Shown piece by piece: positions 36,022 through 48,830 of a DNA stretch of 64,000 nt. A program made the position numbers and the translations under genes. Each line of letters starts with the position of its first letter. Positions within the stretch are counted from its first letter, which is position 1. Below the pieces are notes generated by a model, which worked only from the letters and a program-made list of their open reading frames with translations, ran no database searches and had not been told where the DNA came from. The DNA comes from Welwitschia mirabilis (taxonomy: Eukaryota > Gnetophyta > Gnetopsida > Welwitschiales): the NCBI GenBank assembly GCA_051453625.1, contig JBOZIK010000001.1:35519860-35583859 (forward strand), given 5' to 3'.

Positions 36022-36865
36022 ATTGTGAGGATTGAGAATCTTAGAAGGGGGAATGAATAGATTTAATAGTAATATTTAAATAATATCATGATAAAAATTT
36101 GCTTAAAGAGATTACTAAAAACTTATGAATAAGAATTGAGAGTAATCTAAAAAATGAAAATAATGGATAGAATAAAAATACTAATTAGAGGCACGCAAGG
36201 TCTATAGTAGTTTAGGAAACCCTCTAGTTCACTCTCAATAATCAACTCACAAAGCTTAAGCTGGATCTTTATTAACTCTTTTAGGTATTACAAGTTTATC
36301 TGTAATCTTTACACCCAGACTTTTGTAGGCTAAGTTTCAACCTTTTCAAATGGATTTTTGCAGGCTAAGTCTTAATCTTTAAAAAATGTAATAGTAATGG
36401 CAAAATTTCCTAGTGCACTAATATCACTCGTTCTTTTACATAATAACAGCAATAAAGTTCTTCACCTGTAGATCATACGAGCTACAACAATGAAGTATAA
36501 GATCTAATATTCTATGCAAAGATTCAATAGATGTCAGCTTGTCTGTGGTCAAGAATGCAATGATAAGCTAGTACAATGATTAATCACCGGTTTCAATTGT
36601 TTGGAAAAAGCTCAAAAAAGTTAGTATAGTGATTTCTCTCTTGGCTATTTATAATGAAAGGCTTCTAGGGTAAGTATAGTTAAAAGCATGCTTCTAATGA
36701 CCACATGATGGAAATATAACAGATATAAAATTTCATTTCTGTTTTGGCCAGTCAACCCCTCAATCATTTGGTCAATCTTTCAATTGTCCAATCAACCCCT
36801 CTTAGTGCTATGACTTAAATAGATTACCCGAGTAAACTGTTCAGTTGTCCTAGTTTCTCATGACT

Positions 36866-36965
36866 NNNNNNNNNNNNNNNNNNNNNNNNNNNNNNNNNNN
36901 NNNNNNNNNNNNNNNNNNNNNNNNNNNNNNNNNNNNNNNNNNNNNNNNNNNNNNNNNNNNNNNNN
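36866..36965. other. Assembly gap, 100 N
   Basis: Left flank from about 36,502 recurs immediately to the right of the gap. Confidence 0.98.
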
Positions 36966-37514
36966 GATCTAATATTCTATGCAAAGATTCAATAGATGTC
37001 AGTCCATCTGTGGTCAAGAATGCAATGAAAAGCTAGTACAATGATTAATAACTAGTTTCAAATGTTTGGCAAAAGCTCAAAAAAGTTATTCTAGTGATTT
37101 CTCTCTTGGCTATTTATAATGAAAGGCTTCTAGGATAAGTATAGTTAAAAGCATGCTTCTAATGACTAAATAATGGAAATATAATAGATATAAAATTTCA
37201 TTTCTATTCTGGCTAATTGACCCCTCAATCATTTGGTCGATCTCTCAATTGTCTAATCAACCCCTCTTGGTGCTATGACTTAAATAGGTTACCCAAGTAA
37301 ACTATCCGGTCATCCTAGTTTCTTATGGCTCCATGTCCAGTTGATCCCCAGGGTCTAGTCGACTATTTATCTGATCGCTTACATATCTATCTGGTCATTT
37401 ACTTATCCTAATAAAAATCCATTCTAGTTTTCTACATTAAATCCAATCAACTCCTTAAGTTTCTTATTCATCCTTTAATGATCAGCTCATGGATATCACA
37501 TGCATAATACTTAG

Positions 37515-37614
37515 NNNNNNNNNNNNNNNNNNNNNNNNNNNNNNNNNNNNNNNNNNNNNNNNNNNNNNNNNNNNNNNNNNNNNNNNNNNNNNNNNNNNNN
37601 NNNNNNNNNNNNNN
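37515..37614. other. Assembly gap, 100 N
   Basis: About 37,290-37,514 recurs as 37,615-37,840. Confidence 0.99.
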
Positions 37615-38157
37615 GAGTAAACTGTTCAGTTGTCCTAGTTTCTCATGACTCCATTTTCCGTTGACACCTATGATCTAGTTGACTATTTATCCAGTCGCTT
37701 ACATATTTGTCTGGTCACTTACTTGTCCTGATAAAAATCCATTCTAGTTTTCTATAGTAAGTCTAATCAACCCCTCAAGTTTCTTGTCAATCCCTTAATG
37801 ATCAGCTCATGGATATCATGTGCACAATACTTAGGTTAAATCGATTCCTCATAGGTCTAATTGATCCCTTGATAATCTATTCAAGAGTACTAGTACTCAG
37901 GTTCATAGATCTAGTCGATCGCTCTAAATTCAGTCTAATTATGAGAGTTTACTTTAGGTGCAATTAACTCATTAAAAGTCTGGTTGACCTGTCAAGAGGG
38001 TAATTGAACTTGATAGGTTTTAGTGACTAAAATGTAAAATTCCTTACTTTAGATTTTGATCTACAAGTGATCAATATGTTTTGCACAAGATACATAAATT
38101 TTTCTTCATAAATAACATTAGTTTAACATCAATTGACAATACACAATCTAATATAAA

Positions 38158-38480
38158 AAACTAGCCCAAATGTGTATCATGAAGGTCTTAAGAATTTATC
38201 TAAAAAATAGTGATGTATGTTTCAATTAGAGTTTTAAATTTAGATATAAATTCCTTTCTTCTCTAAGCTATGTAATATGTTTGAAAACTATTCTATGGAT
38301 AATATTTTTATTAAATTTAAAAAAAAATCACTTTTTAATGTTATACAAGAAATAAAATAATAGAATGAGTTGAAGATCTAACAAGCAAAACTAGATTAAT
38401 TACATAAAGAGGTCTCAATCTCAATTTTAAACAATAAAAGAAGTTCTAGATCAGAAATAAATTAAAAAACCTAGAATAGT
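38158..38480. repeat. R2 block, copy 2
   Basis: Matches 20,698-21,010 and 50,868-51,190, starting AACTAGCCCAAATGTG. It abuts the end of the copia LTR and is not followed by a fructokinase fragment. Confidence 0.75.
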
Positions 38481-39401
38481 AAAAAAAAAGTTTTACATAA
38501 AAAGTAGCCAAAAATAAGTAATAGAAATAGAAAAAATAGTTCAAAAAATAACCTTGAAAAAATTAGAAAAAAAGGAATTACAAAACACTAGATATAAATA
38601 AAAAATGTGTTCCTAACTATACATAATATTGAAAAAAAAATCTAAAAATAATGAAAATTACAAAAAGGAAAAGAGGGATGGATGTTTTTATCTCTATTTT
38701 AACTTCTCCAATTTTTATTCACTTTTTTATTTTTTGTTTTAATTACTTTAACTCTATTTAAGAAAAAACCAAAAACAACTTATTAGTCTTGTATACTAAA
38801 GACTAATATAGTAATGATATTCCTCATTAGAGATAAAATGATTAATAAAATAAAAAAAATAAAAGAAAATAAAGATAAGGACTAGTTAGAACATCACTGA
38901 AAGAGAACTCATATCACACATTCAAGAGTATAGAAAATGAAAAGTACTAAAATATAAATGCAAGAAAATAAAACATGTGCATGCTCTACTATATCTACCT
39001 TATTGTTATCCCTAGAAATCATGTCAAAAATATATTTGTAGTGAAATTTGGCTATGCTTGTATCTATTATTAATATCTGATAATGTGCATTATTACTCTA
39101 GGAATACAAATCTTACATTATTAAATCCAATTTTTACCAAATAAAATTAGGACTTTTGTTGTAGCATGTTCCTAGTGTCATTTTTTTCTTGGAATAAATG
39201 CAATATAATATTAATAAAGTTATGCAATACTTTTTTAGCAAAATATTTAAACAATATTTTAAGTTAAGAATGAGAATGAAAGAGAAGTTCAATAAATAAG
39301 ATCCTGGAAATGGAGCATAGCAGCTAAGTTCTAACATGAATATTTCATTAAGATAAGAGAACTCTATTCAATGATATATTATAAAGTTTCATAATAAAAA
39401 T

Positions 39402-39877
39402 NNNNNNNNNNNNNNNNNNNNNNNNNNNNNNNNNNNNNNNNNNNNNNNNNNNNNNNNNNNNNNNNNNNNNNNNNNNNNNNNNNNNNNNNNNNNNNNNNNN
39501 NNNNNNNNNNNNNNNNNNNNNNNNNNNNNNNNNNNNNNNNNNNNNNNNNNNNNNNNNNNNNNNNNNNNNNNNNNNNNNNNNNNNNNNNNNNNNNNNNNNN
39601 NNNNNNNNNNNNNNNNNNNNNNNNNNNNNNNNNNNNNNNNNNNNNNNNNNNNNNNNNNNNNNNNNNNNNNNNNNNNNNNNNNNNNNNNNNNNNNNNNNNN
39701 NNNNNNNNNNNNNNNNNNNNNNNNNNNNNNNNNNNNNNNNNNNNNNNNNNNNNNNNNNNNNNNNNNNNNNNNNNNNNNNNNNNNNNNNNNNNNNNNNNNN
39801 NNNNNNNNNNNNNNNNNNNNNNNNNNNNNNNNNNNNNNNNNNNNNNNNNNNNNNNNNNNNNNNNNNNNNNNNNNNNN
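39402..39877. other. Assembly gap, 476 N (sized)
   Basis: Flanks are unrelated to each other. No duplication is seen. Confidence 0.99.
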
Positions 39878-41308
39878 TGAGTGTTGGTGAGATCTTCTAG
39901 TTACTCTAGTTTGTCATAGTCTATCCATAAGCATGAAAAGTAGGAAACATATCTAAAGAGTTATTAAATGAAATTATACTATGAGACTAGAATATGAATA
40001 AGAAGTATAAAATAAATCACAACTTGAAATCAAGAAATAAAACTATAAACTTTAATATGAAAAAAATGGTATAATGAATTACATCAAAGAAGGAAAAATA
40101 ATGCATCCCTTGATGTATTAGAAACAAATAATATTCTTAAGGATTACTAAATTTATCTTTAAATAGGATACTATTTTAATGTGATGCTAATCTTTATCTT
40201 TATTTCCTTGGTTGTTATTTTCATATGTTTACTCCATTTGATTATAAAAGTTGCATTTGGTTACAAAAATAATTTTTAAATGATTATTAAAATACGTTAA
40301 TAAAAAAGAAAAATATAGTGATTAAGAGATAACTAGGATTTAATTTCTTCTTTAACCAAACTCCTATTCTATATATACTTCTCAAGCCATAAAGCATATT
40401 AGAAATGGTGTGTTTCATGGCTATTTGTATTCTTTGAAGCTTTTGTCTTCTAATAAGATTTCTATGATACCTTATTCAGGATGTAGATTAGAAAGGGCCA
40501 AATTTCATTAAATATTATATGAAATTTTAGTTTTATTTCTATTCATGTTTGTTTTTATTTTACATGTTTTTTTATTTTACCTTATATTACATTTGAGTTG
40601 ATAATATATTACACATTTTAATTAGCATTTTGGGACTTAAAAATGTGAACATCCTAAACTAAACCTTTTGTTATTATAAGGAAAAAAATATAAGTGAGGC
40701 ATTGTAGTATTGTACATGATATAGTAAGAAAGTAATTTTAGTAAACATTTTATATAATAATGAATAATGAATAGAGAGAGTGATGCATGAATTAATATAA
40801 GAATACATGTATGACATGAACAAAGATAATTATAGATAATATTACCTTGTTATCTTTCAATCTTAACAAGTATATATAGTACTTTTAGTTATCATAATAA
40901 TCTACAACACATCCCATATAACATTAACATTAAAAAATCCTTCTTAGTTATATGGATTTCATAAAATTATTCTTATGAATTCAATGATATAATATAAAGT
41001 CATTTAATAAAATTATGAAAGTTTGTGTAAGAAAGTGATTTAGTGAACCTACATGTTACGTTATCTATTATTCTTATGTACTTAATATTCATGGTTTACA
41101 TGTAAATTCTCATGTATATGTTTCTTTTTTATTATGAGTAGGAATCTAGATTACATAAATTACTACTTAATTCTCATTTATATCATAACATAAAGTTTTA
41201 ACTTTACTTCTTATATCTTTTCATAAGTTCTTTAGCTATATAACTATTATGATTATATTATTTATTTATTTTATTATAATTTCATTAGAATTAAAATACA
41301 AAAACTTG

Positions 41309-41550
41309 TCTTTAAATTCTCTAAAATATTGATATCTTTCTAAGGAACATTACATTTTTAATGAAGTACTTAATTACAGAGGTCATTAAAATATTTGAGT
41401 TGAATGAATCATACTATCTCATCTTTTTAAATTTTATCTTTAATTTCTCTAAAAAATTGATATATCTCTAAGGAACACTACATTTTCAATGAGGTACTTA
41501 ATTATAGATGTTACTAAAATATTTGGGTTAAATGGCTTATACTATCTCAT
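41309..41550. repeat. Two-copy tandem repeat, period 128 bp
   Basis: Unit 1 is 41,309-41,422 and unit 2 is 41,437-41,550, each 114 bp, beginning TCTTTAA and ending ACTATCTCAT. By eye they differ at roughly 15% of positions. No gap lies between them, so this is a genuine duplication. Confidence 0.85.
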
Positions 41551-42589
41551 TCATCATTTAGTTTAGCTTCATTCCTAGATAGTAGTATTGGGCTAATGCT
41601 TAATAGTTTTTAATGTATTGCTAAATTTCTTTATAGACATATTAATACATAACATGCTACTAGCTAATAGCATATTCTTAGAATTAAAAGTAATTAAATG
41701 AATTTTTGTAATAGTAATAAATTTTTTGAAATTATTAGTTTATGAGAAAATTCTGCATTTATATGTAACTAATTTTTTGGGGCATTATGTCAAACCATAT
41801 AATTTCATCAATTTACAGGTGAATGAACTAGTTTCCTTAAAATTGGCTATCTAATGTGTTAGATAAATGCTTGAGATATCCTTTAAAGTCTAGAAATACT
41901 ACTAAATGTTATGTTATAACCTTTGTGATGGTTCAATCCATATGTATCTATCCAACCCAATATATAAAAATGCTTCTTTAAGATTATTCTGGAGTAATTT
42001 TTATTCTATTTATATTATAATATGAATAATCAGGTATAATGTATTCATACATGTAATAGAAGAGAGTCTTAAATAAAATGATACCATATTCTTGGGAATA
42101 ATATTTAGCTATATTATAAGCATTACTTTTAACAATAGATAATCATTCCTTTATTTTATTAAAAAGTTTCATTTTGATCCTAAACCATTAACATTTGAGG
42201 TTGGCATTTCACTAAGTCCTATAAATTCCTTTTGAGATACTATGATAATTTTTATTAAAAAAAGTTATTAAATACCTCTATATCCATCTTCTTATCTATC
42301 TCTCAATCTTTTTTAGTATAGGAGTTATGACATTAAGTTTAGTAATATTATAATTAGTATTCATAAAAACCAAGAATCATTAAACTCAGAGGGGATGGGT
42401 GAATGAGGTCTACCAAAAATAATTTAGCTAAAAACAAATTAAAAATTGCACACTAAATACCTTACTAAATTAACATGATTCCCAAACCTGAGTATGTCCA
42501 CACATAAAAGGTAACTTATTCTTACACTCTGAATATTTTTAACCTATAAAAAATAGTGGTTTTAGAGCATCACTGTCGTGGTGGTTAAT

Positions 42590-44282
42590 TTTGCAATCCT
42601 TTACATCTTACTAAATCCTATCAATCACAAGTAGATATATTGCAAATACCACATACTAGTATAGATGGGAGTGCCCAATTATAGTAAACCCATTGAAGGA
42701 ACGTAAAAGAAGAAGGAGAATTAATTTCCAAAGAAATATTATATTATTCTAGAATTTAAAAAATAATGCAAGAAGCAATGTAATGAAATATACTTATGCA
42801 AATGCAAATGCATTCTATTCTAGATGAATACCTATCTGATTACAAAATCAACTTGTCAAAAAGATCGACCTTGTATAGCCTAAATTAGTTAGGGAAATTG
42901 TCACTCACTAAGACTAACTTAAGATATTAAGTAATTTGAATAGAATGTAATTCAAGTTAATATAAAAATGCATCTAAACTAATATCATAAATCATAGCAA
43001 ATGTTGTCCTTAAGACCTATATCATAAGTGAATTGTTATTAAATCAAAAATAACATAAACCATCAGGAATATGTAAAGTATTAAACAAATGAAAGAGAAA
43101 TAGAGTATGTATTAAGCAAACTAGAATCTAGATTATAAAGAAACCATACCTTAATTGAGGATGCATACTTCAATACTAAGGAAGATGTCTCTTTGTAATG
43201 ATCAAGGATGGATCTCCCACCATTTGATCTCTTGTTACAAGAATTTCTTATGCATCAAAGATAGATAGAAGCATCAAGGGAGAGGTTTATTTATACTTAG
43301 AAAAAAAAACTAACACACACTCAAGGTGTAATAGATGCATAACAAATGCACTTAATCATGAGAAAGAAATGTAGTGCTATCCTGACTATCGTCCAGATGA
43401 TAAAAGGGACGATGCCAACTATAGAGGCTTCATAGTTGCTTGACTTATTCAATGATCATCCATATTAGTAAGTTTATATCTATCATCCTTACTATCATTT
43501 AAATGATAAAGTGGATGATATGCTTTAACAAAGGTTTTATTAAATTTTACCAGCTTATTTGTTTACAACATATTTGCTTGAAACATGAAGTATTGTGACT
43601 TGCTTCAAATGTTGTAAAATGTAATGAACTTTGTATGATTTCATGACTTTTGCTTTAGCTCTTCATAATCATAGAAACTCAGCATAAACCTCTTTAATGT
43701 CATATAAAATAACTCATAATACCCCCTTAAATACATCCAATTTGGCAGCACATCATAGCCCCTCAGTTAGCCTTATCAGTACTTGACAAACGAAGTTGAA
43801 CAACTATGATTGTGAGCCACATTATATTAAATAAAAATCAATTTAGAAATTATAAAACGGGCTCAAAAATAATTTTTAAAATGTCACAGAGTAGGATAAG
43901 ACATGAAAATTAGATGACTAAAATTTTTACTTATGTAGAGTCACTAAGACAAGCTATTATCTGCCTAATTGTCTAGATGATAAAAGGGATGATAACCAAT
44001 TAAAAAGATTGAAAAAATAGAAGCCTACAAAATGTTTTTTAAATAGATACATATTAGCTCTTATTTAACAATTAATAACCCCCACTTATATTTGAGTATA
44101 TCATGAAAATAACAACATATGACATGTAATATTATCATAATAAAAAATGCCTTAAGTTATAAAACATACATAATAATTATAAACATAATTAAAAATGCTC
44201 AAAAATCATGTCTATAAAATCATTACTTTTTTAAGTATAATTCATGGAGGGAAGATACAAGGAATAATAAAAATATATATCA
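42590..44282 (-). mobile_element. Gypsy E3, 3' LTR
   Basis: About 1.7 kb. The inner end is fixed by a plus-strand CA at 44,281-44,282 next to a polypurine tract. The outer end is near 42,590, where homology with the LTR at 8,801 begins. It contains strong imperfect palindromes at 43,375-43,417, 43,481-43,520 and 43,954-43,997. It is the most complete LTR of this family in the window. Confidence 0.7.
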
Positions 44283-44295
44283 CTCCCCTCATTGT
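44283..44295 (-). promoter_or_regulatory. Gypsy E3 polypurine tract
   Basis: The minus strand reads AATGAGGGGAG followed directly by TGATATATAT, giving the expected purine tract plus TG LTR start. Confidence 0.65.
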
Positions 44296-44399
44296 GCTGT
44301 GATTAACTCCTGATGGATAGTAGGAACAAGTGAAGGTAGAGAAAATAAAGGATGCTCAAGATCTTAGGAAAATACTAGTCAAAAGTTGTTGTAATGCAA

Positions 44400-45364
44400 T
44401 GAATGATCTCATATCCCTATACTTTAATAAACTTTAAAGGGTCAACTGTCACACCATTCTCTATCTGTAGGATGTGGTGATATACATCAATGAGCTACTT
44501 CTTAGTTTGCTAAACTCTTCTCTCAATGATAGATATCCTATTTTAAAGCTCAATGAAGCATTATTTTATGATCTCTCTAAGATCCTAGAATATATTAACT
44601 AGGAATGTCTAAATTTGATCAATAGTAGTCCTAACTATAACTCTTTACAGCTAAGGTCTCTTTGCCTCTTTTGGAATGTGAATCCTGATGTCTTGTAGGT
44701 AGTAAGATGAAGTCTCTAAATCTATTAATCTCTACTATTATATAGGATCAGGTATAATAAAGTATTTGAATATTATTGAGAGAAGGCATGGATATTTTAG
44801 AGCCTGTAAATATTTATCCTTAATCATGAATCTGAGTCTCTTCTAAATAAAAGTTGAAAGGTCTAGCTGCTTCCTCTACCTGAATACTAATAAAATCTAA
44901 AGATATGCTATTATAGCATGACTGCTGTGGAAATGATAAGCTAATGTTATGAATTAACCCTCTATGAATGATGCAATAGGCAGATGTCAAATGTATAACT
45001 AAAACTCCCCTTGTATTACATATCTAATACTACACCATAAGTGTAATGGTCTTTTGTACCATTAGCTAAGTGAATATGTATACTCTTGATGTCATCTAAA
45101 CTAGTGATAGAAGTAATGTAACTCAATAGGATCAATACCTCATGGCCATCTATAGAAGCTATAATCATTTTAACTAAATGATCATGGGCATCTAATCACC
45201 TCTCAATGTGTATAGTATCATAGAAATCTCTGGTCTCTAAGGTAAAGTATGATCCATGGGCATCAATGGTTCATTTTAACTATAGATATATCAATCTATG
45301 ATTACCTATGGATCTATCCAACTCATATAGTCACAAAGTATCTCTCAATATGAATAGAAGCCAT
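44400..45364 (-). pseudogene. Gypsy ORF3, E3 copy
   Basis: Third copy of the ORF at 11,620-12,609. It starts at 45,362-45,364 and keeps the alignable order of the REFY, LDxHDH and GIV segments at nucleotide level, but it is more broken than the E2 copies: no frame over 60 codons survives. Its C-terminal part reaches to about 100 bp from the polypurine tract, so ORF3 is the last gene before the 3' LTR. This supports the env-position assignment. No envelope-like features are seen. Confidence 0.45.
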
Positions 45365-47111
45365 CTAGATCAACTAAGAATGTGCTTGTTGAGGTGGAGA
45401 ACATATAGGCATAGTGTGTTATATCATGAGTGGAACCAGAGGGCCTACATCCTACTCTATTGGCTTAACTTCTACCTCAACATACCTAGCTCTACATGTG
45501 TTTAACCTAATTAAACAAGAAAGTATAGTGTATCATGCATATTGAGTGGAAATTACAAAAATTATGTCTCATGGAAACTCTAAAATGACCTGATAAATTG
45601 ATTTTTATGGAGTAAAAATTATGAAAATAAGTTCTACTCTCCTCTAAAAAAAATACTATATCTTGTATTAGCTAATAAAGTAAATAAATCATACAAAAAC
45701 CATGAAAAATGGAAAACTACTAAAGTGGATCTCACATAAGGTCAAAAAATGAAAGTTCTCAAATGAAAAACCCAATTAAGTAAAAGCATAAACCTTATTA
45801 CAATATTCAATTTTTCTAAAATGATCATGTAAATCCAACTTATGGTCTATGAGAAAATAAATTTTAAAGATAAAAACCTAATTCTACCTCATAAAATGCA
45901 CAATTTCAAAGTTTGTGAAAAATACATAGTGAAAACTAAATTCATAAGTTCAAAATTGTAGAACATGAAAAATAAATAACATAGGTACAAAATATGCTTT
46001 TAAAGGATAAGAAATAATAGAAAAAGTTAAAAATAAGTGAGAGAATAAGAAAATACCTCATGTCAAAAATTCACCCAAATCATGTAATCTAGAGTACTAA
46101 ATTAGTGAGAGGGGGTTCCAAATTAGTGGTAGGTCCTAGCGTGATACATGTCTCATGAAGCAATGAAGTGAGAAGGATTAGAAATGGTAAAAAATGGTGG
46201 AAAATAAAGGCAATTCACAATTTTAACACATTGTCATCCACTCAAGTCATTCAAAAGATAGCCATGTAACTATCAGAAAAATATAGACTGCCATCCTCCC
46301 TATCATCTAGACAATTAGGCAGACAATGAATATTTTTTAAAATTTTGTAAAAATTAAATTTTGATAGTTGACAAATTATGTTTAGAGCTTCCTCTAGCAA
46401 TGTCAGATTTGAAAAGCAAAGATTTGGGGAATATTCTAACAAATATGGAATGTGAATGATTGAAATATTAAGCAATAAAAATGTAATAAGTGGAATGAAG
46501 CATGTTCATAGGTATCCAAAACACATTTCTTGATAAAATAATTATGAACTATGTGTATAACTCTAAAAGACTAAAAATAAACATTATAAAAATTACAAGG
46601 AAACTCATCTAATCAAGAAATCAGTTTTTTATTAAAAACTAAGTAAGAAAACTACTAAATGTTAAGGTCCTAAAATGATAAGAAAATATAGAAAAAAATT
46701 TGAAATAACTAACTAAATAATGAAAGGAAAATAAAACAAAAAATGGACAGAAGGAACATAAAGAAGATAGCCTACCTACCTTAAATTCTAACTTAGCAAA
46801 CTTCTATGGAAGAAATCATAACATCACATTATTTAAAATACATGATCAAATGTATGACCCTATAAAATTTCATTCAATAAATCAATGTTTATGATGATGC
46901 TAAAAATCAAATGCTCTAAACAATGAGTGATAAGATCAAAGAATTACTTAAAAATAAACTTACCTGCTAACATCTCAAAACATACATTTAAATCCTCAAA
47001 AGTGAAATGATCATGTGAAAAGTTTAAAAGTCTAAGAAATAAGTAATCCTTCTAATAATACCAAGAATAACACTAATTATATAGCCTTAAAGTTTTTATT
47101 ATTTTATTTTC

Positions 47112-47263
47112 CATGATGAGGGGAGTGCAATATAGTCAGAGAAGTAAGGGCCTATGAAGCATGGCTAACTGACCTCCTAATGGAATTGTCATAACTATTA
47201 TATCACACTGCTAAAGGCCCCTCTTAGGAAATTTGCCTTGATGTACTTACAGTAGGACATCAC
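47112..47263. repeat. R1 block, copy 5
   Basis: Closest to the E2 copy at 15,723-15,875. It is followed by a T-rich tract at 47,295-47,330. Confidence 0.75.
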
Positions 47264-47417
47264 GGTGATTAGACTAGTTTAGATATAAAAAATCATGGTT
47301 TTATTTTTCTTTAATTTATTTTTTTTTTAAAAAATAAATTCGTCATGGTCATATGCCCTAAAATATAAAGGTGAAGTGGTGAAATAAAAGATAAAAAAGA
47401 ACATACCTAAATAACCA

Positions 47418-47427
47418 NNNNNNNNNN
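47418..47427. other. Assembly gap, 10 N
   Basis: Minimal gap. The flanks are collinear with 16,030-16,060 of E2 and are not duplicated. Confidence 0.99.
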
Positions 47428-47605
47428 TTCCTTTAAGGAAAATATAATAAATAAAGCATCTTCCTTTAAAATGAATTTTACAAATATGTAAATGTCATAA
47501 TATTGGGTGAATCCAATCTTACCACTGTAAAATGCCTAAGTATAAAGACTAGTCATGGAGATAAAAGAAATACATAAGTCATGTTTAAAAAATAATTCAA
47601 TGACA

Positions 47606-48830
47606 TTATAACATCCTCAAAAGGAATAATCTAAGAGAGAATTTAGAAAATAATAGGGAGGAAGTCCTTCTCATTAAGGAGAACCTCAACATAAGTGCTT
47701 CTATCATGTTCAAGATTACATCAGAAGGTTGCTCGTATATTTTCAACATTTGTTCATTAACTTTCAGAATTTCTTTAGTGGTTAAGTCAGAAATCTTAAC
47801 AGAGCCATTAGAATGTACTTTCTTGACAAGGTAAGGGCTTAACCATTTTAAGCTCAACTTATTAGGTAGAAGATGTACTCTAGGATTATATAAAAAAACT
47901 AGTTGACCAGGTTCAAACTTCTTATGGGTTAACTTTTTATCATGTTTGAACTTATTTTGGGCTTTATGAATAAGCCGATAATGTATAGCTCAAGTTTGTT
48001 TTTCATCTAAATGATATAATTGAGATAAATAATTTTTAAGATTTTTTCTAAATTTACAAGATTAAGTTGATAGATAGAATGATAGGAATTATAACAAACA
48101 TTAATAGGTAAAACACAAACTTTATTATATACAAGTTCATAAGGTAAGAAACTAAGAGAATTATGTCAAGTAGTATGGTAAGCTCCAAGAACATCATTAA
48201 GTTTAAAATCCCAAGATTTCTCATTGGTAGAGACAAGTTTTTGAAGCATTTTTTTTTAAATTTCTCTATTGGCATTTTCAGCTTGTCCATTAGTTTGTGA
48301 ATCATAAGCACAATCTACTCTATGTTCTATTCTAATGGATAAAATAAGTTTTCTAAAAAGATGATTGATAAGATAAGTTCCCTAATCACTAATGATTATT
48401 TGAAAAAAGCCAAAACATTGAAAAATTTGAGTTCTAACAAAGTTACAAACAGTTTGGACATCATTTAAAGAAGTAGGAATTACTTAAACCTATTTAGTCA
48501 CATAATTAATAGCCACTAAGATGTAGTTTTTATCCTTAGAAAGTGGTTTAGTTGGATCTGTAAAATTGATTCTCCAATCATTGAAAGATTCACATTTAAT
48601 AATAGGTTTGAGAGGAATGTCTTGAGAATGTATAAGGCTACCATAACATTGACATGCATCACATCTTCTAGCATAATTAAAAGAGTCTTAAAAAAGGTTA
48701 GGTCAATAAAATCCAGAGTAAAGAACTTTCATTGCTATTTTCTAATCACTAAAATGTTCATTACAAATCCTACCATGATAAACATAAATGATATTTACTT
48801 TTTCCCATTCTAGCACATATTTTCTCATGA
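47606..48830 (-). pseudogene. Gypsy E3 integrase (Athila-type)
   Basis: The C-terminal domain is open at 47,606-47,857: SLKWLSPYLVKKVHSNGSVK, ISDLTTKEILKVNEQMLKIY. This matches the KLxSRWxGPFxVxxVxPxGxVEIxD, FKVNGxRLKxYL pattern of Athila integrases. 48,054-48,311 contains the post-core segment in shifted frames, the same as 16,665-16,847 in E2. 48,600-48,820 covers the zinc-binding N-terminus in broken frame. This is the best evidence for the lineage of E1-E3. Confidence 0.8.

Larger units (their letters stand above)
36024..38145 (-). mobile_element. Copia E6, 5' LTR (copy 2, with two gaps)
   Basis: LTR with the repeated GTCAACCCCTCAA-type motif (36,748; 36,79x; 37,217; 37,25x and more). 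36,502-36,865 recurs after a gap as 36,966-37,330, and about 37,290-37,514 recurs as 37,615-37,840. Homology with the 3' LTR ends at 38,145. The outer 390 bp present at 28,647-29,043 are absent, and R2 follows instead. Confidence 0.75.
38481..42590. other. AT-rich stretch without recognised genes
   Basis: I find no protein motif on either strand and no match to other parts of the window, apart from a direct tandem repeat at 41,309-41,550. The longest frame (39,134-39,337, minus) is short and hydrophobic, with no supporting homology. The stretch contains a sized gap. It may be ordinary intergenic DNA or an unrecognised old element. Confidence 0.5.
45365..47605 (-). mobile_element. Gypsy E3, region between integrase and ORF3
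   Basis: Collinear with 13,975-16,229 in E2. Non-coding. R1 is at 47,112-47,263. A 10-N gap is at 47,418-47,427. Confidence 0.55.

Noticed and set aside
41309-41550. CRISPR-like or satellite array
   Set aside because: There are only two units, long and diverged, in a plant nuclear context.
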